Shown piece by piece: positions 7,805-17,182 of a stretch of DNA of 64,000 bases. The stretch is taken from positions 1 to 64,000 of the forward strand of contig NZ_JAFEMD010000014.1 in assembly GCF_016892765.1 (NCBI RefSeq), in the 5' to 3' direction. The DNA comes from Microvirga arvi. Its GTDB lineage: Bacteria > Pseudomonadota > Alphaproteobacteria > Rhizobiales > Beijerinckiaceae. The notes below the pieces were generated by a model that made no database searches, was not told the origin of the DNA, and saw nothing but the letters and a program-made list of their open reading frames with translations. Every line of letters starts with the position of its first letter. The stretch's first letter is position 1. The translations under genes and the position numbers were made by a program.

Positions 7805-9313
7805 ATGCAGCCATCGAGAGAACAGCCTCAGCTTCTTGAAATCAGAGGACTGACGAAAGGCTTCCCTGGCGTGCAGGCGCTCGCTCATGTGGATTTCACC
7901 TTGCATGCGGGCGAGATTCACGGCCTGCTGGGAGAGAATGGTGCCGGCAAGTCGACTTTGATCAAGGTGCTGACGGGCGTGTTTCGGCGTGATGCCGGTA
8001 CGATCCGCCTTGATGGCGAAGAAATCTCAGCACGTGATCCGGCCGATGCGCTCTCGCTTGGGATTGGCACCGTGTACCAGGAGGTGAACCTGCTGCCTAA
8101 CCTGTCGGTGGCGGAAAATCTCTTCATCGGCCGTCAACCCCATCACTTTGGTTTCGTGCGCACGGGGGAGATGCGCCGCCAGGCCACGGAACTTCTGGCG
8201 GGCTACGGCCTCGACATCGACGTCGCCAATCCCTTGGGCACCTATTCGGTTGCGGTTCAGCAGATCGTCGCGATCGCGCGTGCCGTCGACCTCTCGGCCA
8301 AGGTGCTCATTCTCGACGAGCCGACCGCCAGTCTCGACGCGCAAGAGGTCGAGACGCTTTTCGGCATCCTGAAAAGCCTCAAGAGCCGCGGTATCGGTAT
8401 CGTCTTCGTCACCCATTTCCTCGATCAGGTCTATGCCGTCTGCGACAGGATCACCGTCCTGCGCAACGGGCGCCTCGTCGGATCTCGACCGATCTCCAAG
8501 CTGCCGCGCATCGAGCTCGTCTCGATGATGCTCGGGCGCGAGCTGGCGGCCGAAGCGCTTCACCGCAACCAGCGTCCTACTGTGACGGGAGAGCCCCTCG
8601 TGGCTTTCGAGAACTATGGCAAGCGCCGGCTCCTGGAGCCGTTCGATCTAGCCGTGCGCCCTGGCGAGGTAGTAGGCCTTGCAGGCCTCCTCGGCTCCGG
8701 CCGAACGGAAACGGCCAAACTGGTCTTCGGCATAGAGCGCGCCGACAGCGGACAGGCCTTCGTCGACGGCAGGCCCGTACGCATCGCCACGCCGCGCGAC
8801 GCGGCCCGCCTGCGGTTCGGCTTCACCCCCGAGGATCGCAAGACGGAGGGCATCGTCGCGGAACTCTCGGTACGCGAGAACATCATCCTGGCGCTGCAGG
8901 CGCAGCGCGGGTGGCTGCGTCTGCTCCCGAAGCGCAGGCAGGACGAGATCGCCGACCACTTCATCAAGCTCCTCGACATCCGCACGCCGGATGCGGAAAA
9001 ACCCATCGGCCTTCTCTCAGGAGGCAATCAGCAGAAGGCGCTCCTCGCGCGCTGGCTCGCCACCGAGCCGCGCTTCCTCATCCTCGACGAGCCGACCCGC
9101 GGCATCGACGTGGGCGCCCATGCCGAGATCATCCGCCTGATCGAGCGCCTGTGCGAGGAGGGGCTTGCCCTTCTCGTCATCTCGTCGGAGCTCGAGGAGG
9201 TCGCCTCCTACAGCGACCGGGTCGTCGTGCTGCGCGACCGGCGGCATGTGCGCGAGCTGTCAGGCGCCGAGGTGAGTGCCGATACCATCATGACAACCAT
9301 CGCAGGCCATTGA
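7805..9313 (+). CDS. ytfR: sugar ABC transporter ATP-binding protein (YtfR-like)
   Basis: This 502-residue fusion of two ABC ATPase domains is typical of the carbohydrate uptake transporter-2 family. The first domain has Walker [16 protein letters not shown], an atypical signature region around YSVAVQQIVAIARA, and Walker [11 protein letters not shown]. The second has a degenerate P-loop region GLLGSGRTETAK, signature [15 protein letters not shown] and Walker [15 protein letters not shown]. An asymmetric pair with one degenerate site is normal for this family. GAGGGCAGG precedes the ATG. The protein sits on the cytoplasmic face and powers import with the two permeases that follow directly. Confidence 0.93.
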   Translation: MQPSREQPQLLEIRGLTKGFPGVQALAHVDFTLHAGEIHGLLGENGAGKSTLIKVLTGVFRRDAGTIRLDGEEISARDPADALSLGIGTVYQEVNLLPNLSVAENLFIGRQPHHFGFVRTGEMRRQATELLAGYGLDIDVANPLGTYSVAVQQIVAIARAVDLSAKVLILDEPTASLDAQEVETLFGILKSLKSRGIGIVFVTHFLDQVYAVCDRITVLRNGRLVGSRPISKLPRIELVSMMLGRELAAEALHRNQRPTVTGEPLVAFENYGKRRLLEPFDLAVRPGEVVGLAGLLGSGRTETAKLVFGIERADSGQAFVDGRPVRIATPRDAARLRFGFTPEDRKTEGIVAELSVRENIILALQAQRGWLRLLPKRRQDEIADHFIKLLDIRTPDAEKPIGLLSGGNQQKALLARWLATEPRFLILDEPTRGIDVGAHAEIIRLIERLCEEGLALLVISSELEEVASYSDRVVVLRDRRHVRELSGAEVSADTIMTTIAGH

Positions 9314-10312
9314 ATGAGCGGCATGATCCAGGCCAATCTTCCGCGCACGCTTCCCAAGGGACTTCCGCAGGTCGCGGCGCTCCTGATTGTCTTTCTCGTC
9401 AACTGGCTCGTCTTCCGCGACTTCTTCGCTCTGCGCCTGCAGGACGGGCGACTCTTCGGCAGCCTCATCGACGTGCTGAACCGCGGCGCCCCCGTCGCGA
9501 TCCTCGCTCTGGGAATGACGCTCGTCATCGCCACCCGCGGCATCGATCTGTCCGTCGGCGCCGTCATGGCGATTGCAGGCGCGATGGCGGCGACCTTGAC
9601 GGCGCAGGGCTATCCGCTGCCCGTTGCGCTCGCCGCTGCCGTAGGCATCGGCCTCGCCTGCGGCCTGTGGAACGGTTTTCTCGTCGCCGTCCTCGAAATC
9701 CAGCCCTTCGTGGCAACCCTGATCCTGATGGTGGCGGGCCGTGGCTTCGCGCAGCTGATCACGGAAGGACAGATCATCACCTTCGTGAGCGAGGGCTTCG
9801 CCGCCATCGGCGGCGGTTCCTTCCTGATGCTGCCGATGGCGGTGGTGATCGCCATCGGCATGCTGATCATCACCCACTTCATCGTGCGATATACGGCGTT
9901 GGGTCTCTTTATCGAATCCATCGGCGCCAATGTCCGCTCCAGCGCTTATGCCGGCATCGGCACCAAGGTCGTGACCGTCGCGGTTTATATGTGGTGCGGC
10001 CTGTGCGCGGCGATCGCCGGCCTGATCGTGACGGCCGACATCCGCGGCGCCGATGCCAACAATGCGGGGCTCTGGCTCGAGCTCGATGCGATTCTGGCCG
10101 TGGTGATCGGCGGCACGTCGCTCTTCGGCGGCCGCTTCAGCCTCGGCCTCTCGGTCGTCGGCGCCCTGATCATCCAAGCCATGAACACCGGCATCCTGCT
10201 GAGCGGCTATCCGCCGGAGTACAACCTCATCGTGAAAGCCATCGTGGTGCTCGCCGTGCTCCTTGCCCAATCGCCCGTTCTGTCGGCCGTCCGTTCGGTC
10301 TGGAGGGCTTGA
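9314..10312 (+). CDS. ytfT: sugar ABC transporter permease (YtfT-like)
   Basis: This 332-residue BPD_transp_2 permease has about eight to ten membrane segments. The family signature is seen in LGMTLVIATRGIDLSVGAVMA and in the later LDAILAVVIGGTSLFGGRFS. Its ATG follows the ytfR stop TGA with no gap, implying coupled translation. It should form a heterodimeric channel with the YjfF-like permease encoded next. Confidence 0.92.
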   Translation: MSGMIQANLPRTLPKGLPQVAALLIVFLVNWLVFRDFFALRLQDGRLFGSLIDVLNRGAPVAILALGMTLVIATRGIDLSVGAVMAIAGAMAATLTAQGYPLPVALAAAVGIGLACGLWNGFLVAVLEIQPFVATLILMVAGRGFAQLITEGQIITFVSEGFAAIGGGSFLMLPMAVVIAIGMLIITHFIVRYTALGLFIESIGANVRSSAYAGIGTKVVTVAVYMWCGLCAAIAGLIVTADIRGADANNAGLWLELDAILAVVIGGTSLFGGRFSLGLSVVGALIIQAMNTGILLSGYPPEYNLIVKAIVVLAVLLAQSPVLSAVRSVWRA

Positions 10313-10314
10313 GT

Positions 10315-11274
10315 ATGATCCGGCGCCATCTTCCGGTCCTCGTCACGCTCGCCGTCTTCATCGTCGGCTACCTGATCTGCCTCGCACAGTTTCCGAGCTT
10401 CGCCTCGACCCGGGTGATCGGCAATCTCCTGACCGACAACGCCTTTCTCGGCATCGTTGCGGTCGGCATGACCTTTGTGATCCTGTCCGGCGGCATCGAC
10501 CTTTCCGTCGGCTCGGTGATCGCTTTCACGGGCGTATTCCTGGCCGTTGCCATCGAGAAATACGGCCTCAATCCCTATCTGGCCTTTATCCTCATTCTCG
10601 GCATTGCGGCATTGTTCGGGGCGGGCATGGGCCTTTTGATCCACACCTTTCAGATCCCGGCCTTCATCGTGACGCTCGCCGGCATGTTCCTGGCCCGGGG
10701 CCTCTGCTTCGTACTGACCACGGATTCGATCCCAATCAATGCTGCGGCTTATGGTCAGATCACGGATATCGCCTTTCAACTGCCCGGCGGCGGCAGGCTG
10801 AGCTTCATCGCCATCGTCATGCTGGTAACCTTTGTCCTTGGCATTGTCCTTGCTCATTTCACCCGGTTCGGCGCCAATGTTTATGCCCTTGGCGGCAACA
10901 GGACCTCGGCCGAGCTGATGGGGGTTCCCGTAGGGAAAACGACGATCCGGATCTACATGTTGTCGAGCTTCCTCGCCGCCCTCGCCGGGATTGTCTTTTC
11001 CTTCTACACGTCTGCCGGGTATTCCCTGGCCGCAACCGGTGTCGAGCTCGACACCATCGCGGCGGTGGTCATTGGCGGCACGCTGCTGACAGGAGGGTAC
11101 GGGACGATCATCGGCACGCTTGTCGGCGTGCTGATCCAGGGGCTGATCCAGACCTATATTACCTTCGAGGGAACGCTGAGTTCCTGGTGGACGAAAATTG
11201 CCATCGGTGGTCTGCTGTTCGCATTCATCGTTTTGCAACGGGGACTGTCGGCGGCATCCCTCCGGTCGCGATAG
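10315..11274 (+). CDS. yjfF: sugar ABC transporter permease (YjfF-like)
   Basis: This 319-residue second BPD_transp_2 permease has GMTFVILSGGIDLSVGSVIA and the C-terminal ELDTIAAVVIGGTLLTGGYG signature. The ATG at 10315 lies two bases after the previous stop. A much longer in-frame extension upstream overlaps ytfR and ytfT out of frame and is not coding. The order ytfQ-ytfR-ytfT-yjfF matches the E. coli galactofuranose importer. Confidence 0.92.
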   Translation: MIRRHLPVLVTLAVFIVGYLICLAQFPSFASTRVIGNLLTDNAFLGIVAVGMTFVILSGGIDLSVGSVIAFTGVFLAVAIEKYGLNPYLAFILILGIAALFGAGMGLLIHTFQIPAFIVTLAGMFLARGLCFVLTTDSIPINAAAYGQITDIAFQLPGGGRLSFIAIVMLVTFVLGIVLAHFTRFGANVYALGGNRTSAELMGVPVGKTTIRIYMLSSFLAALAGIVFSFYTSAGYSLAATGVELDTIAAVVIGGTLLTGGYGTIIGTLVGVLIQGLIQTYITFEGTLSSWWTKIAIGGLLFAFIVLQRGLSAASLRSR

Positions 11275-11292
11275 AAGTGAGAGAACAGGAGC

Positions 11293-12069
11293 ATGTCGTT
11301 GGCGAACGGCTTCCAGAGGCCATCCAGAGCGCGATCGGCCCATGATCTCGTTGCCCATGGGATCGGCCAGAACATCATGCAAGGACACTTCCCTATCGGA
11401 AGTATCCTGCCGGGTGACGCGGAGCTGATGGAGTTGTACGGAGTTTCCCGGACAGCTCTTCGAGAGGCGCTGAAGACCTTGGCGGCAAAGGGCTTGATCG
11501 AGTCCAAGACGAAGGTCGGCACCAAGGTTCTGGATCGCAACAACTGGAACATGTTCGATGCCGACATTCTCGGGTGGCATCTGGAGATGGGCGTCGATGC
11601 TCACTTCCTCGGATGGCTTTTCGAGATCAGGCAGACGCTCGAGCCGCTCGCCTGCGCCACGGCTGCCCTGCGGCGGACACCGGAGCAGCTTGAGGACATG
11701 CGCAAGGCCCTTTCGGCGATGTACGCATGCGAGAGCAACAGGCAGGGTTTCACGAAGGCCGATCTCGCCTTCCATCAGGCCATCCTGGAAGCTTCCGGCA
11801 ACCCCTTCCTGCAGTCGATTGGTTCTGTGATCGGAGCCGCACTGGCAACATCCTTCACGATCAGCTCTCCAGTCTCGAGTGATGATCGCTTCAAGGAAGT
11901 GATGCGGCAGCATCAAGCCGTATTCGACGCCATAAAGCAGCGTCATCCATCTGCGGCAAGCGATGCTATGGCTGCGCTGATCCTACAGGCAGCGGAGCGA
12001 GTTCTGATCAAGCATGCGGAGAGCGCCTTAGCGAGAATCCAGATTCACGCGTTTTCTGGTGTCGACTAG
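11293..12069 (+). CDS. FadR-subfamily GntR transcriptional regulator
   Basis: This 258-residue protein has an N-terminal winged helix-turn-helix (about residues 20-85, including GVSRTALREALKTLAAKGLIES) and a C-terminal all-helical FCD ligand domain with DLAFHQAILEASGNPFL. AGGAG precedes the ATG. It lies 18 bases after yjfF, probably at the end of that operon, and upstream of chvE-gguAB. This position makes it the likely controller of both importers and the arabinonate genes. Similar sites (TAGTANTA) occur before ytfQ and chvE. The effector is unknown; a sugar acid of the pathway would be typical. Confidence 0.88.
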   Translation: MSLANGFQRPSRARSAHDLVAHGIGQNIMQGHFPIGSILPGDAELMELYGVSRTALREALKTLAAKGLIESKTKVGTKVLDRNNWNMFDADILGWHLEMGVDAHFLGWLFEIRQTLEPLACATAALRRTPEQLEDMRKALSAMYACESNRQGFTKADLAFHQAILEASGNPFLQSIGSVIGAALATSFTISSPVSSDDRFKEVMRQHQAVFDAIKQRHPSAASDAMAALILQAAERVLIKHAESALARIQIHAFSGVD

Positions 12070-12140
12070 CGGGAGGGTCGAGCAGTTTGTCCGGCCAACT
12101 CTGTGGTCTGCCGAGTTGCCAGCGAATAGATCATGTGCAT

Positions 12141-12156
12141 TAGTATTATAGTAGTA
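12141..12156. promoter_or_regulatory. tandem TAGTANTA sites upstream of chvE
   Basis: TAGTATTA and TAGTAGTA stand back to back about 215 bases upstream of the chvE start. The surrounding AT-rich stretch contrasts with the GC-rich background. The 11-mer ATTAGTATTAT repeats the motif at the divergent ytfQ promoter with one difference. These are candidate operators for the GntR regulator encoded just upstream. The rest of 12070-12370 shows no gene. Confidence 0.4.
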
Positions 12157-12370
12157 TTTATAGAGAATCTGGCTAGCTCAAGCGCTCCAGACGCCTATAT
12201 GGAGTTAGAGCTGCCTCAACGAGAGCCTCTGCCTTTATAATAAGATCAGGCAGCCGCGACCGGCCTGTTCCGGAAGCCGTAAGCTGACCCAGAGTCCTTG
12301 ACTGAAGAATGCTGCAGATGCGCCAGGCCAAGTGATGAAAGCCCGGGCATGGACAAGAGGGAGAACGACC

Positions 12371-13435
12371 TTGAAGACGTTTACGACCACAATGGCGGCC
12401 GTGGCTCTGGGAGCCTTCGGCCTTCTCGGTGCCGCTCAGGCGCAGGATAAAGGCACTGTCGGCGTGGCCATGCCCACGAAGTCGTCCGCGCGTTGGATCG
12501 ACGACGGCAACAACATGGTCAAGGTACTCAAAGAGAAGGGATATAACGTCGATCTGCAATATGCTGAAGACGATATTCCCAACCAGCTCTCGCAAATCGA
12601 GAACATGATCACCAAAGGCGCCAAGGTGCTCGTGATAGCAGCCATCGATGGCACGACACTGTCTGACGCGCTGCAGCAGGCTGCCGACAAGGGCATCAAG
12701 GTGATCGCCTATGACCGGCTGATCCGCAATTCCAAGAATGTCGATTATTACGCCACCTTCGACAACTTCCAGGTCGGCGTGCTCCAGGGCGGCTACATCG
12801 AGAAGGCGCTTGGCCTGAAGGAGGGCAAGGGTCCGTTCAACATCGAGCTGTTCGGCGGCTCGCCGGACGACAACAATGCCTTCTTCTTTTACAACGGCGC
12901 CATGTCCGTGCTCGATCCGTACATCAAGAGCGGCAAGCTCAAGGTCGCCAGCGGTCAGACCGGCATGGACAAGGTCTCCACCCTGCGCTGGGACGGTGCA
13001 GTGGCCCAGGCCCGCATGGATAACCTGCTCAGCGCCTACTACACCGACAAGCGTGTGGATGCGGTTCTCTCGCCGTATGACGGCCTGAGCATCGGCATCA
13101 TCTCGTCGCTCAAGGGCGTTGGTTACGGCACCCCGAAGCAGCCCATGCCCGTGATCACCGGACAGGATGCGGAGGTCCCCTCGATCAAGTCGATCCTTGC
13201 CAAAGAGCAGACTCAGACGGTGTTCAAGGACACCCGCGAACTGGCAAAGGTCACGGTCAACATGGTCGACGCCACGCTGTCGGGAAAGACGCCCGAGGTG
13301 AACGACACCAAGACCTATGAGAACGGCGTGAAAGTGGTCCCGTCCTACCTCCTGAAGCCGGTCAACGTCGATGCGTCGAACTGGAAGGAAATCCTGGTCG
13401 GCAGCGGCTACTACAAGGAAGACCAGTTCAAGTGA
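12371..13435 (+). CDS. chvE: multiple sugar-binding periplasmic protein ChvE
   Basis: This 354-residue periplasmic sugar-binding protein (Peripla_BP_4) shows [38 protein letters not shown] and [14 protein letters not shown], the typical ChvE/xylose-binding arrangement. The TTG at 12371 is chosen because AAGAGGGAGAAC sits just upstream and gives a clean signal peptide ending [11 protein letters not shown] codons at 12332 and 12335 would add 12-13 charged residues. In Agrobacterium ChvE binds aldoses such as arabinose, galactose and xylose and also feeds VirA sensing. Here only the transport role is supported by context. Confidence 0.88.
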   Translation: MKTFTTTMAAVALGAFGLLGAAQAQDKGTVGVAMPTKSSARWIDDGNNMVKVLKEKGYNVDLQYAEDDIPNQLSQIENMITKGAKVLVIAAIDGTTLSDALQQAADKGIKVIAYDRLIRNSKNVDYYATFDNFQVGVLQGGYIEKALGLKEGKGPFNIELFGGSPDDNNAFFFYNGAMSVLDPYIKSGKLKVASGQTGMDKVSTLRWDGAVAQARMDNLLSAYYTDKRVDAVLSPYDGLSIGIISSLKGVGYGTPKQPMPVITGQDAEVPSIKSILAKEQTQTVFKDTRELAKVTVNMVDATLSGKTPEVNDTKTYENGVKVVPSYLLKPVNVDASNWKEILVGSGYYKEDQFK

Positions 13436-13448
13436 TCGATTCTTGATC

Positions 13449-13478
13449 GTGGACCCTGGGCAGGTGCCCAGGGTCCAC
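13449..13478 (+). other. intergenic stem-loop after chvE
   Basis: GTGGACCCTGGGC, loop AGGT and GCCCAGGGTCCAC form a perfect 13-bp stem, followed by GCTCTTTT. The short T-run gives partial terminator character, so some transcripts may end here while others continue into gguA. It fits higher expression of the binding protein than of the membrane complex. Confidence 0.8.
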
Positions 13479-13533
13479 GCTCTTTTGATAGAAGGCTCTT
13501 GCGTCCATCTCCGGAGCTGCCTGAGGTCATGCG

Positions 13534-15063
13534 ATGAATACGATCCTTGAAATGCAGGGGATCACCAAAACGTTTCCGGGCGTGAAGGCCCTGGACGACG
13601 TCAACATCACCGTAAAAGCCGGTGAGATCCATGCTCTGGTCGGGGAGAACGGCGCCGGAAAATCAACACTGATGAAGGTTCTGAGCGGGGTCTATCCGCA
13701 TGGGTCCTATTCCGGCTCGATCATCTATGAGGGAGAGGAGCGCCGCTTCAAGGGAATTGCCGACAGCGAGTCGCTGGGCATCATCATCATCCACCAGGAG
13801 CTGGCGCTGGTGCCTCTCCTGTCGATCGCGGAAAACATCTTCCTCGGCAATGAGCAGGCGCAATACGGGATCATCGACTGGTCGCTGGCATTCGCGCGCA
13901 CAAAGGAGCTGCTCAAGGTCGTCGGCCTCAACGAATCGCCTGAGACCCTGGTCACCAATCTTGGCGTCGGGAAGCAGCAACTCGTCGAGATCGCCAAGGC
14001 GCTCTCGAAAAAGGTGAAGCTTCTGATCCTCGACGAGCCAACCGCCAGCCTGAACGAGAAGGACAGCGACGCGCTCCTCAACCTTCTGCTTCAGTTCAAG
14101 GCGCAAGGCATTTCCTCCATTCTGATCTCGCACAAGCTCAATGAGATCTCGAAGGTAGCCGATGCCATCACGGTTCTTCGCGACGGCGGCACGGTCGAAA
14201 CCCTCGATTGCCATGCGGAGACGGTCAGTGAGGACCGCATCATCCGCGGCATGGTTGGCCGCACCATGGAAGACCGGTACCCAAAGCGCGAGCCGAAGGT
14301 CGGCGAGGTCATCTTCCAGGTCGAGAACTGGTCCGCCCATCATCAGCTCCACGCCAATGTGCAGGTCGTGAAGAACATCAACTTGAACATCCGGCGTGGT
14401 GAGATCGTCGGCATCGCCGGATTGATGGGGGCGGGGCGGACCGAATTCGCCATGAGCCTGTTCGGTCGCAGCTATGGCCAGAACATCTCCGGCCGGGTAA
14501 CGCTGCACGGCAGGGAAATCGACGTAAGCACGGTCGAGAAGGCCGTCGCGAGCGGAATCGCTTATGCTACCGAGGACCGCAAGACCTATGGTCTGGTTCT
14601 GGCCGAGGACATCCGGAAGAATGTGACGCTCGCGAACCTTGAGGGCGTCTCCAGGAACCTTGTCATTGACGACATCCAGGAACTGGCGGTCGCCAACGAC
14701 TACCGGGCCAAGATGCGCATCCGCAGCCCCAGCGTCTTCCAGGAGACGGTCAACCTCTCAGGCGGCAACCAGCAGAAAGTCGTCTTGAGCAAATGGCTCT
14801 TCTCCGATCCAGAGATTCTCATTCTCGATGAGCCGACCCGGGGGATCGATGTCGGTGCGAAATATGAAATCTACACCATCATCAACAGGTTGGCCGATGC
14901 AGGGAAGGGTGTCCTTATGATATCCTCGGAGATGCCGGAACTGCTTGGTATGTGTGACCGGATCTATGTGATGAACGAAGGCGCCCTGATTGCCGAACTC
15001 GACATTGCCGAGGCATCCCAGGAAAGAATCATGCACGCCATCGTCAAATCAGGGAGACGCTGA
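13534..15063 (+). CDS. gguA: sugar ABC transporter ATP-binding protein GguA (MmsA-type)
   Basis: This 509-residue double ABC ATPase has Walker [20 protein letters not shown], an alternative signature [15 protein letters not shown] and Walker [14 protein letters not shown] in the first half. In the second half [16 protein letters not shown] replaces a canonical P-loop, with signature [17 protein letters not shown] and Walker [16 protein letters not shown]. It works with ChvE and GguB in aldose import. There is a 98-base gap after chvE containing the hairpin. Confidence 0.93.
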   Translation: MNTILEMQGITKTFPGVKALDDVNITVKAGEIHALVGENGAGKSTLMKVLSGVYPHGSYSGSIIYEGEERRFKGIADSESLGIIIIHQELALVPLLSIAENIFLGNEQAQYGIIDWSLAFARTKELLKVVGLNESPETLVTNLGVGKQQLVEIAKALSKKVKLLILDEPTASLNEKDSDALLNLLLQFKAQGISSILISHKLNEISKVADAITVLRDGGTVETLDCHAETVSEDRIIRGMVGRTMEDRYPKREPKVGEVIFQVENWSAHHQLHANVQVVKNINLNIRRGEIVGIAGLMGAGRTEFAMSLFGRSYGQNISGRVTLHGREIDVSTVEKAVASGIAYATEDRKTYGLVLAEDIRKNVTLANLEGVSRNLVIDDIQELAVANDYRAKMRIRSPSVFQETVNLSGGNQQKVVLSKWLFSDPEILILDEPTRGIDVGAKYEIYTIINRLADAGKGVLMISSEMPELLGMCDRIYVMNEGALIAELDIAEASQERIMHAIVKSGRR

Positions 15064-15064
15064 G

Positions 15065-16264
15065 ATGGACACGAGAACCGCTGACGAGCTTCACGTTCCC
15101 CAGCATAAGACGTCGTGGATGGAGTTCATCAAGGCCCATTTCCGCGACTACGGCATGCTGCTGTCCCTCTTGGTCATCATGCTGTTCTTCCAGGTGGTGA
15201 CCAACGGCACGCTTTTGCGCCCGCTCAACCTCACCAATCTGGTGCTGCAGAACAGCTACATCGTGATCATGGCGCTAGGGATGCTGCTTGTCATCGTGGC
15301 CGGGCATATCGACCTGTCGGTCGGCTCCATCGTCGGCTTCGTGGGCGGCCTGGCGGCTGTGATGATGGTCAGGTTCGGCATCGACCCCGTGACGACCACC
15401 ATCGCCTGCCTGATCGTGGGCGGCCTCATCGGCGCGGCTCAGGGTTATTGGGTGGCCTATTTCAAGGTGCCATCCTTCATCGTGACGTTGGCCGGCATGC
15501 TCGTCTTCAAGGGGCTCACCCTGGCGCTGCTCGGCGGCATGTCGGTCGGTCCCTTCCCGGTGGTGTTCCAGCGGCTGAGCTCGGGCTTCATCCCGGACGT
15601 CTTCGGCGGCGAGGGCTTCAATTACACCGCTCTCTTCCTGGGTGTCGCGAGCGTGGCGGTGCTCATCTATTTCAGCTTCCGCAGCCGCGCCAACCAGCTC
15701 AAGCATGCGGTCGAGACGGCGCCCTTCGGGCTCTTCGCCTTCAAGAACGGCCTGCTTGCTCTCCTCGTGGTCGCGTTCTGCTACCTGATGGCGACCTATC
15801 GTGGCCTGCCGAACGTTCTCGTCATCATGGCGGTTCTGATCGCGCTCTACGCCTTCGTGACCAACCGGACCACGATCGGCCGACGCATCTATGCGCTCGG
15901 CGGCAACGAGAAAGCGGCCAAGCTGTCCGGCATCAAAACCGAACGTCTCACCTTCCTGACCTTCGTCAACATGGGAGTGCTGGCGGGGCTCGCCGGTCTG
16001 ATCTTCGCCGCGCGCCTGAACACGGCTACCCCGAAGGCAGGTCTTGGCTTCGAGCTCGACGTGATCGCAGCCGTGTTCATCGGCGGCGCCTCCGCCACGG
16101 GGGGCGTTGGCAAGGTGACGGGAGCCGTCATCGGCGCCTTTGTCATGGGCGTCATGAACAATGGCATGTCGATCCTCGGCATCGGCATTGACTACCAGCA
16201 AGTCATCAAAGGCCTTGTGCTGCTCGCAGCGGTCTCCCTCGACGTGTACAACAGGAAGAAGTGA
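15065..16264 (+). CDS. gguB: sugar ABC transporter permease GguB
   Basis: This 399-residue BPD_transp_2 permease has MALGMLLVIVAGHIDLSVGS, a large central loop and FELDVIAAVFIGGASATGGVG. Its length and the internal extra segment match GguB/XylH-type permeases that serve as homodimers, unlike the shorter YtfT/YjfF pair. The ATG lies one base after the gguA stop. No gguC-like gene follows; the next gene is convergent and unrelated. Confidence 0.92.
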   Translation: MDTRTADELHVPQHKTSWMEFIKAHFRDYGMLLSLLVIMLFFQVVTNGTLLRPLNLTNLVLQNSYIVIMALGMLLVIVAGHIDLSVGSIVGFVGGLAAVMMVRFGIDPVTTTIACLIVGGLIGAAQGYWVAYFKVPSFIVTLAGMLVFKGLTLALLGGMSVGPFPVVFQRLSSGFIPDVFGGEGFNYTALFLGVASVAVLIYFSFRSRANQLKHAVETAPFGLFAFKNGLLALLVVAFCYLMATYRGLPNVLVIMAVLIALYAFVTNRTTIGRRIYALGGNEKAAKLSGIKTERLTFLTFVNMGVLAGLAGLIFAARLNTATPKAGLGFELDVIAAVFIGGASATGGVGKVTGAVIGAFVMGVMNNGMSILGIGIDYQQVIKGLVLLAAVSLDVYNRKK

Positions 16265-16336
16265 GGAGATCCGTGAGGCCCCAGGTGACTCTGCGCACGA
16301 TATGGACCGTGACGTAACTCGTAGCTGCATGCGCTT

Positions 16337-17098
16337 TTACTGACCTAACAGACCAGCAGCCGTGAAGCCGCCATCGACACAGATCGTCTGCCCGGTTATG
16401 AAGCCCGAATGCACGTGATCGAGAAGAAAAAGCGCCGCACTGGCAATCTCGGACGGTTTTCCGTAGCGGCGCTGGGGAACCCTGGCGAGCCATTCGGCTC
16501 GAATTTGATCGGTATGCACCTCACGGACAAGGGGAGTCTCAATAGGGCCGGGAGCGATTGCATTGACCCGGACGCCTAGAGAAGCAAGCTCGACGGCCAT
16601 GACTTGAGTCATCGTGATCATACCGCCTTTTGAGGCGCCATAGGCAACGCGCCCCACATTGCCGCGGATGCCGGAGACCGACGCGATGTTGACGATGGAG
16701 CCGATGTGGCGCTCGCACATCCGCTTGGCAATCTCTCGGGAAATCACGAAGCTTCCGATAACGTTGACATCGAGAATTCTGCGGAAAAGGTCGGCACTGG
16801 TCTCGAGGGATGGCACGTCCCGCGCGATCCCGGCGGAGTTGATGAGTCCGGTGATCGGGCCGAACTCTGCCTCGCAGCGTTCAACGGCCTGCACGACTGC
16901 GGCTTCATCTGCGATATCCAGCTGCATGAAGTGAGCTTGAGCGCCGAATTGCTCGAGTGCTGCCCGGCTTTGAAGGAGACTTCGTTCATCCCGGTCCACG
17001 ACGACGGCGCGCCAGCCTTTTTCGAGAACCGCCTCAACGATCGCGAGCCCTATCCCTGAGGCCCCGCCTGTGACGAATACCGTTTCCTGAATGGACAT
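16337..17098 (-). CDS. SDR family NAD-dependent oxidoreductase (IclR-divergon)
   Basis: This 253-residue classical short-chain dehydrogenase has the Rossmann motif TGGASGIG (residues 10-17), Asp35 ending the second strand (suggesting NAD), NSAG (87-90), Ser140 and the Tyr153/Lys157 pair in YGASK. It resembles 3-oxoacyl-ACP reductase or sugar dehydrogenases, but the substrate cannot be read from the sequence. It lies last in a minus-strand row iclR, acyl-CoA ligase, SDR, about 84 bases after the ligase gene. That suggests oxidation of a hydroxy group on an acyl-CoA or acid intermediate. Confidence 0.85.
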   Translation of the reverse strand: MSIQETVFVTGGASGIGLAIVEAVLEKGWRAVVVDRDERSLLQSRAALEQFGAQAHFMQLDIADEAAVVQAVERCEAEFGPITGLINSAGIARDVPSLETSADLFRRILDVNVIGSFVISREIAKRMCERHIGSIVNIASVSGIRGNVGRVAYGASKGGMITMTQVMAVELASLGVRVNAIAPGPIETPLVREVHTDQIRAEWLARVPQRRYGKPSEIASAALFLLDHVHSGFITGQTICVDGGFTAAGLLGQ

Positions 17099-17182
17099 CG
17101 TGCTTCCTAGCTATAGGCTCGCCCCATCTGATAGTCCTTCGGACGCGCTTGGCTCCGTCCGTGAAAGCTTGCTCGGCAGCAG

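Noticed and set aside
8911-10314. Plus-strand open frame running through ytfR and ytfT into the yjfF frame
   Set aside because: It is out of frame with two clear transporter genes and Arg/Pro-rich; only the part from 10315 is coding.
10207-11946. 579-codon frame on the minus strand
   Set aside because: Lies opposite yjfF and the GntR gene and has no domain-like segment.
16301-16308. Third IclR half-site (TATGGACC)
   Set aside because: Only one arm is present and it lies between convergent genes, so chance is more likely.
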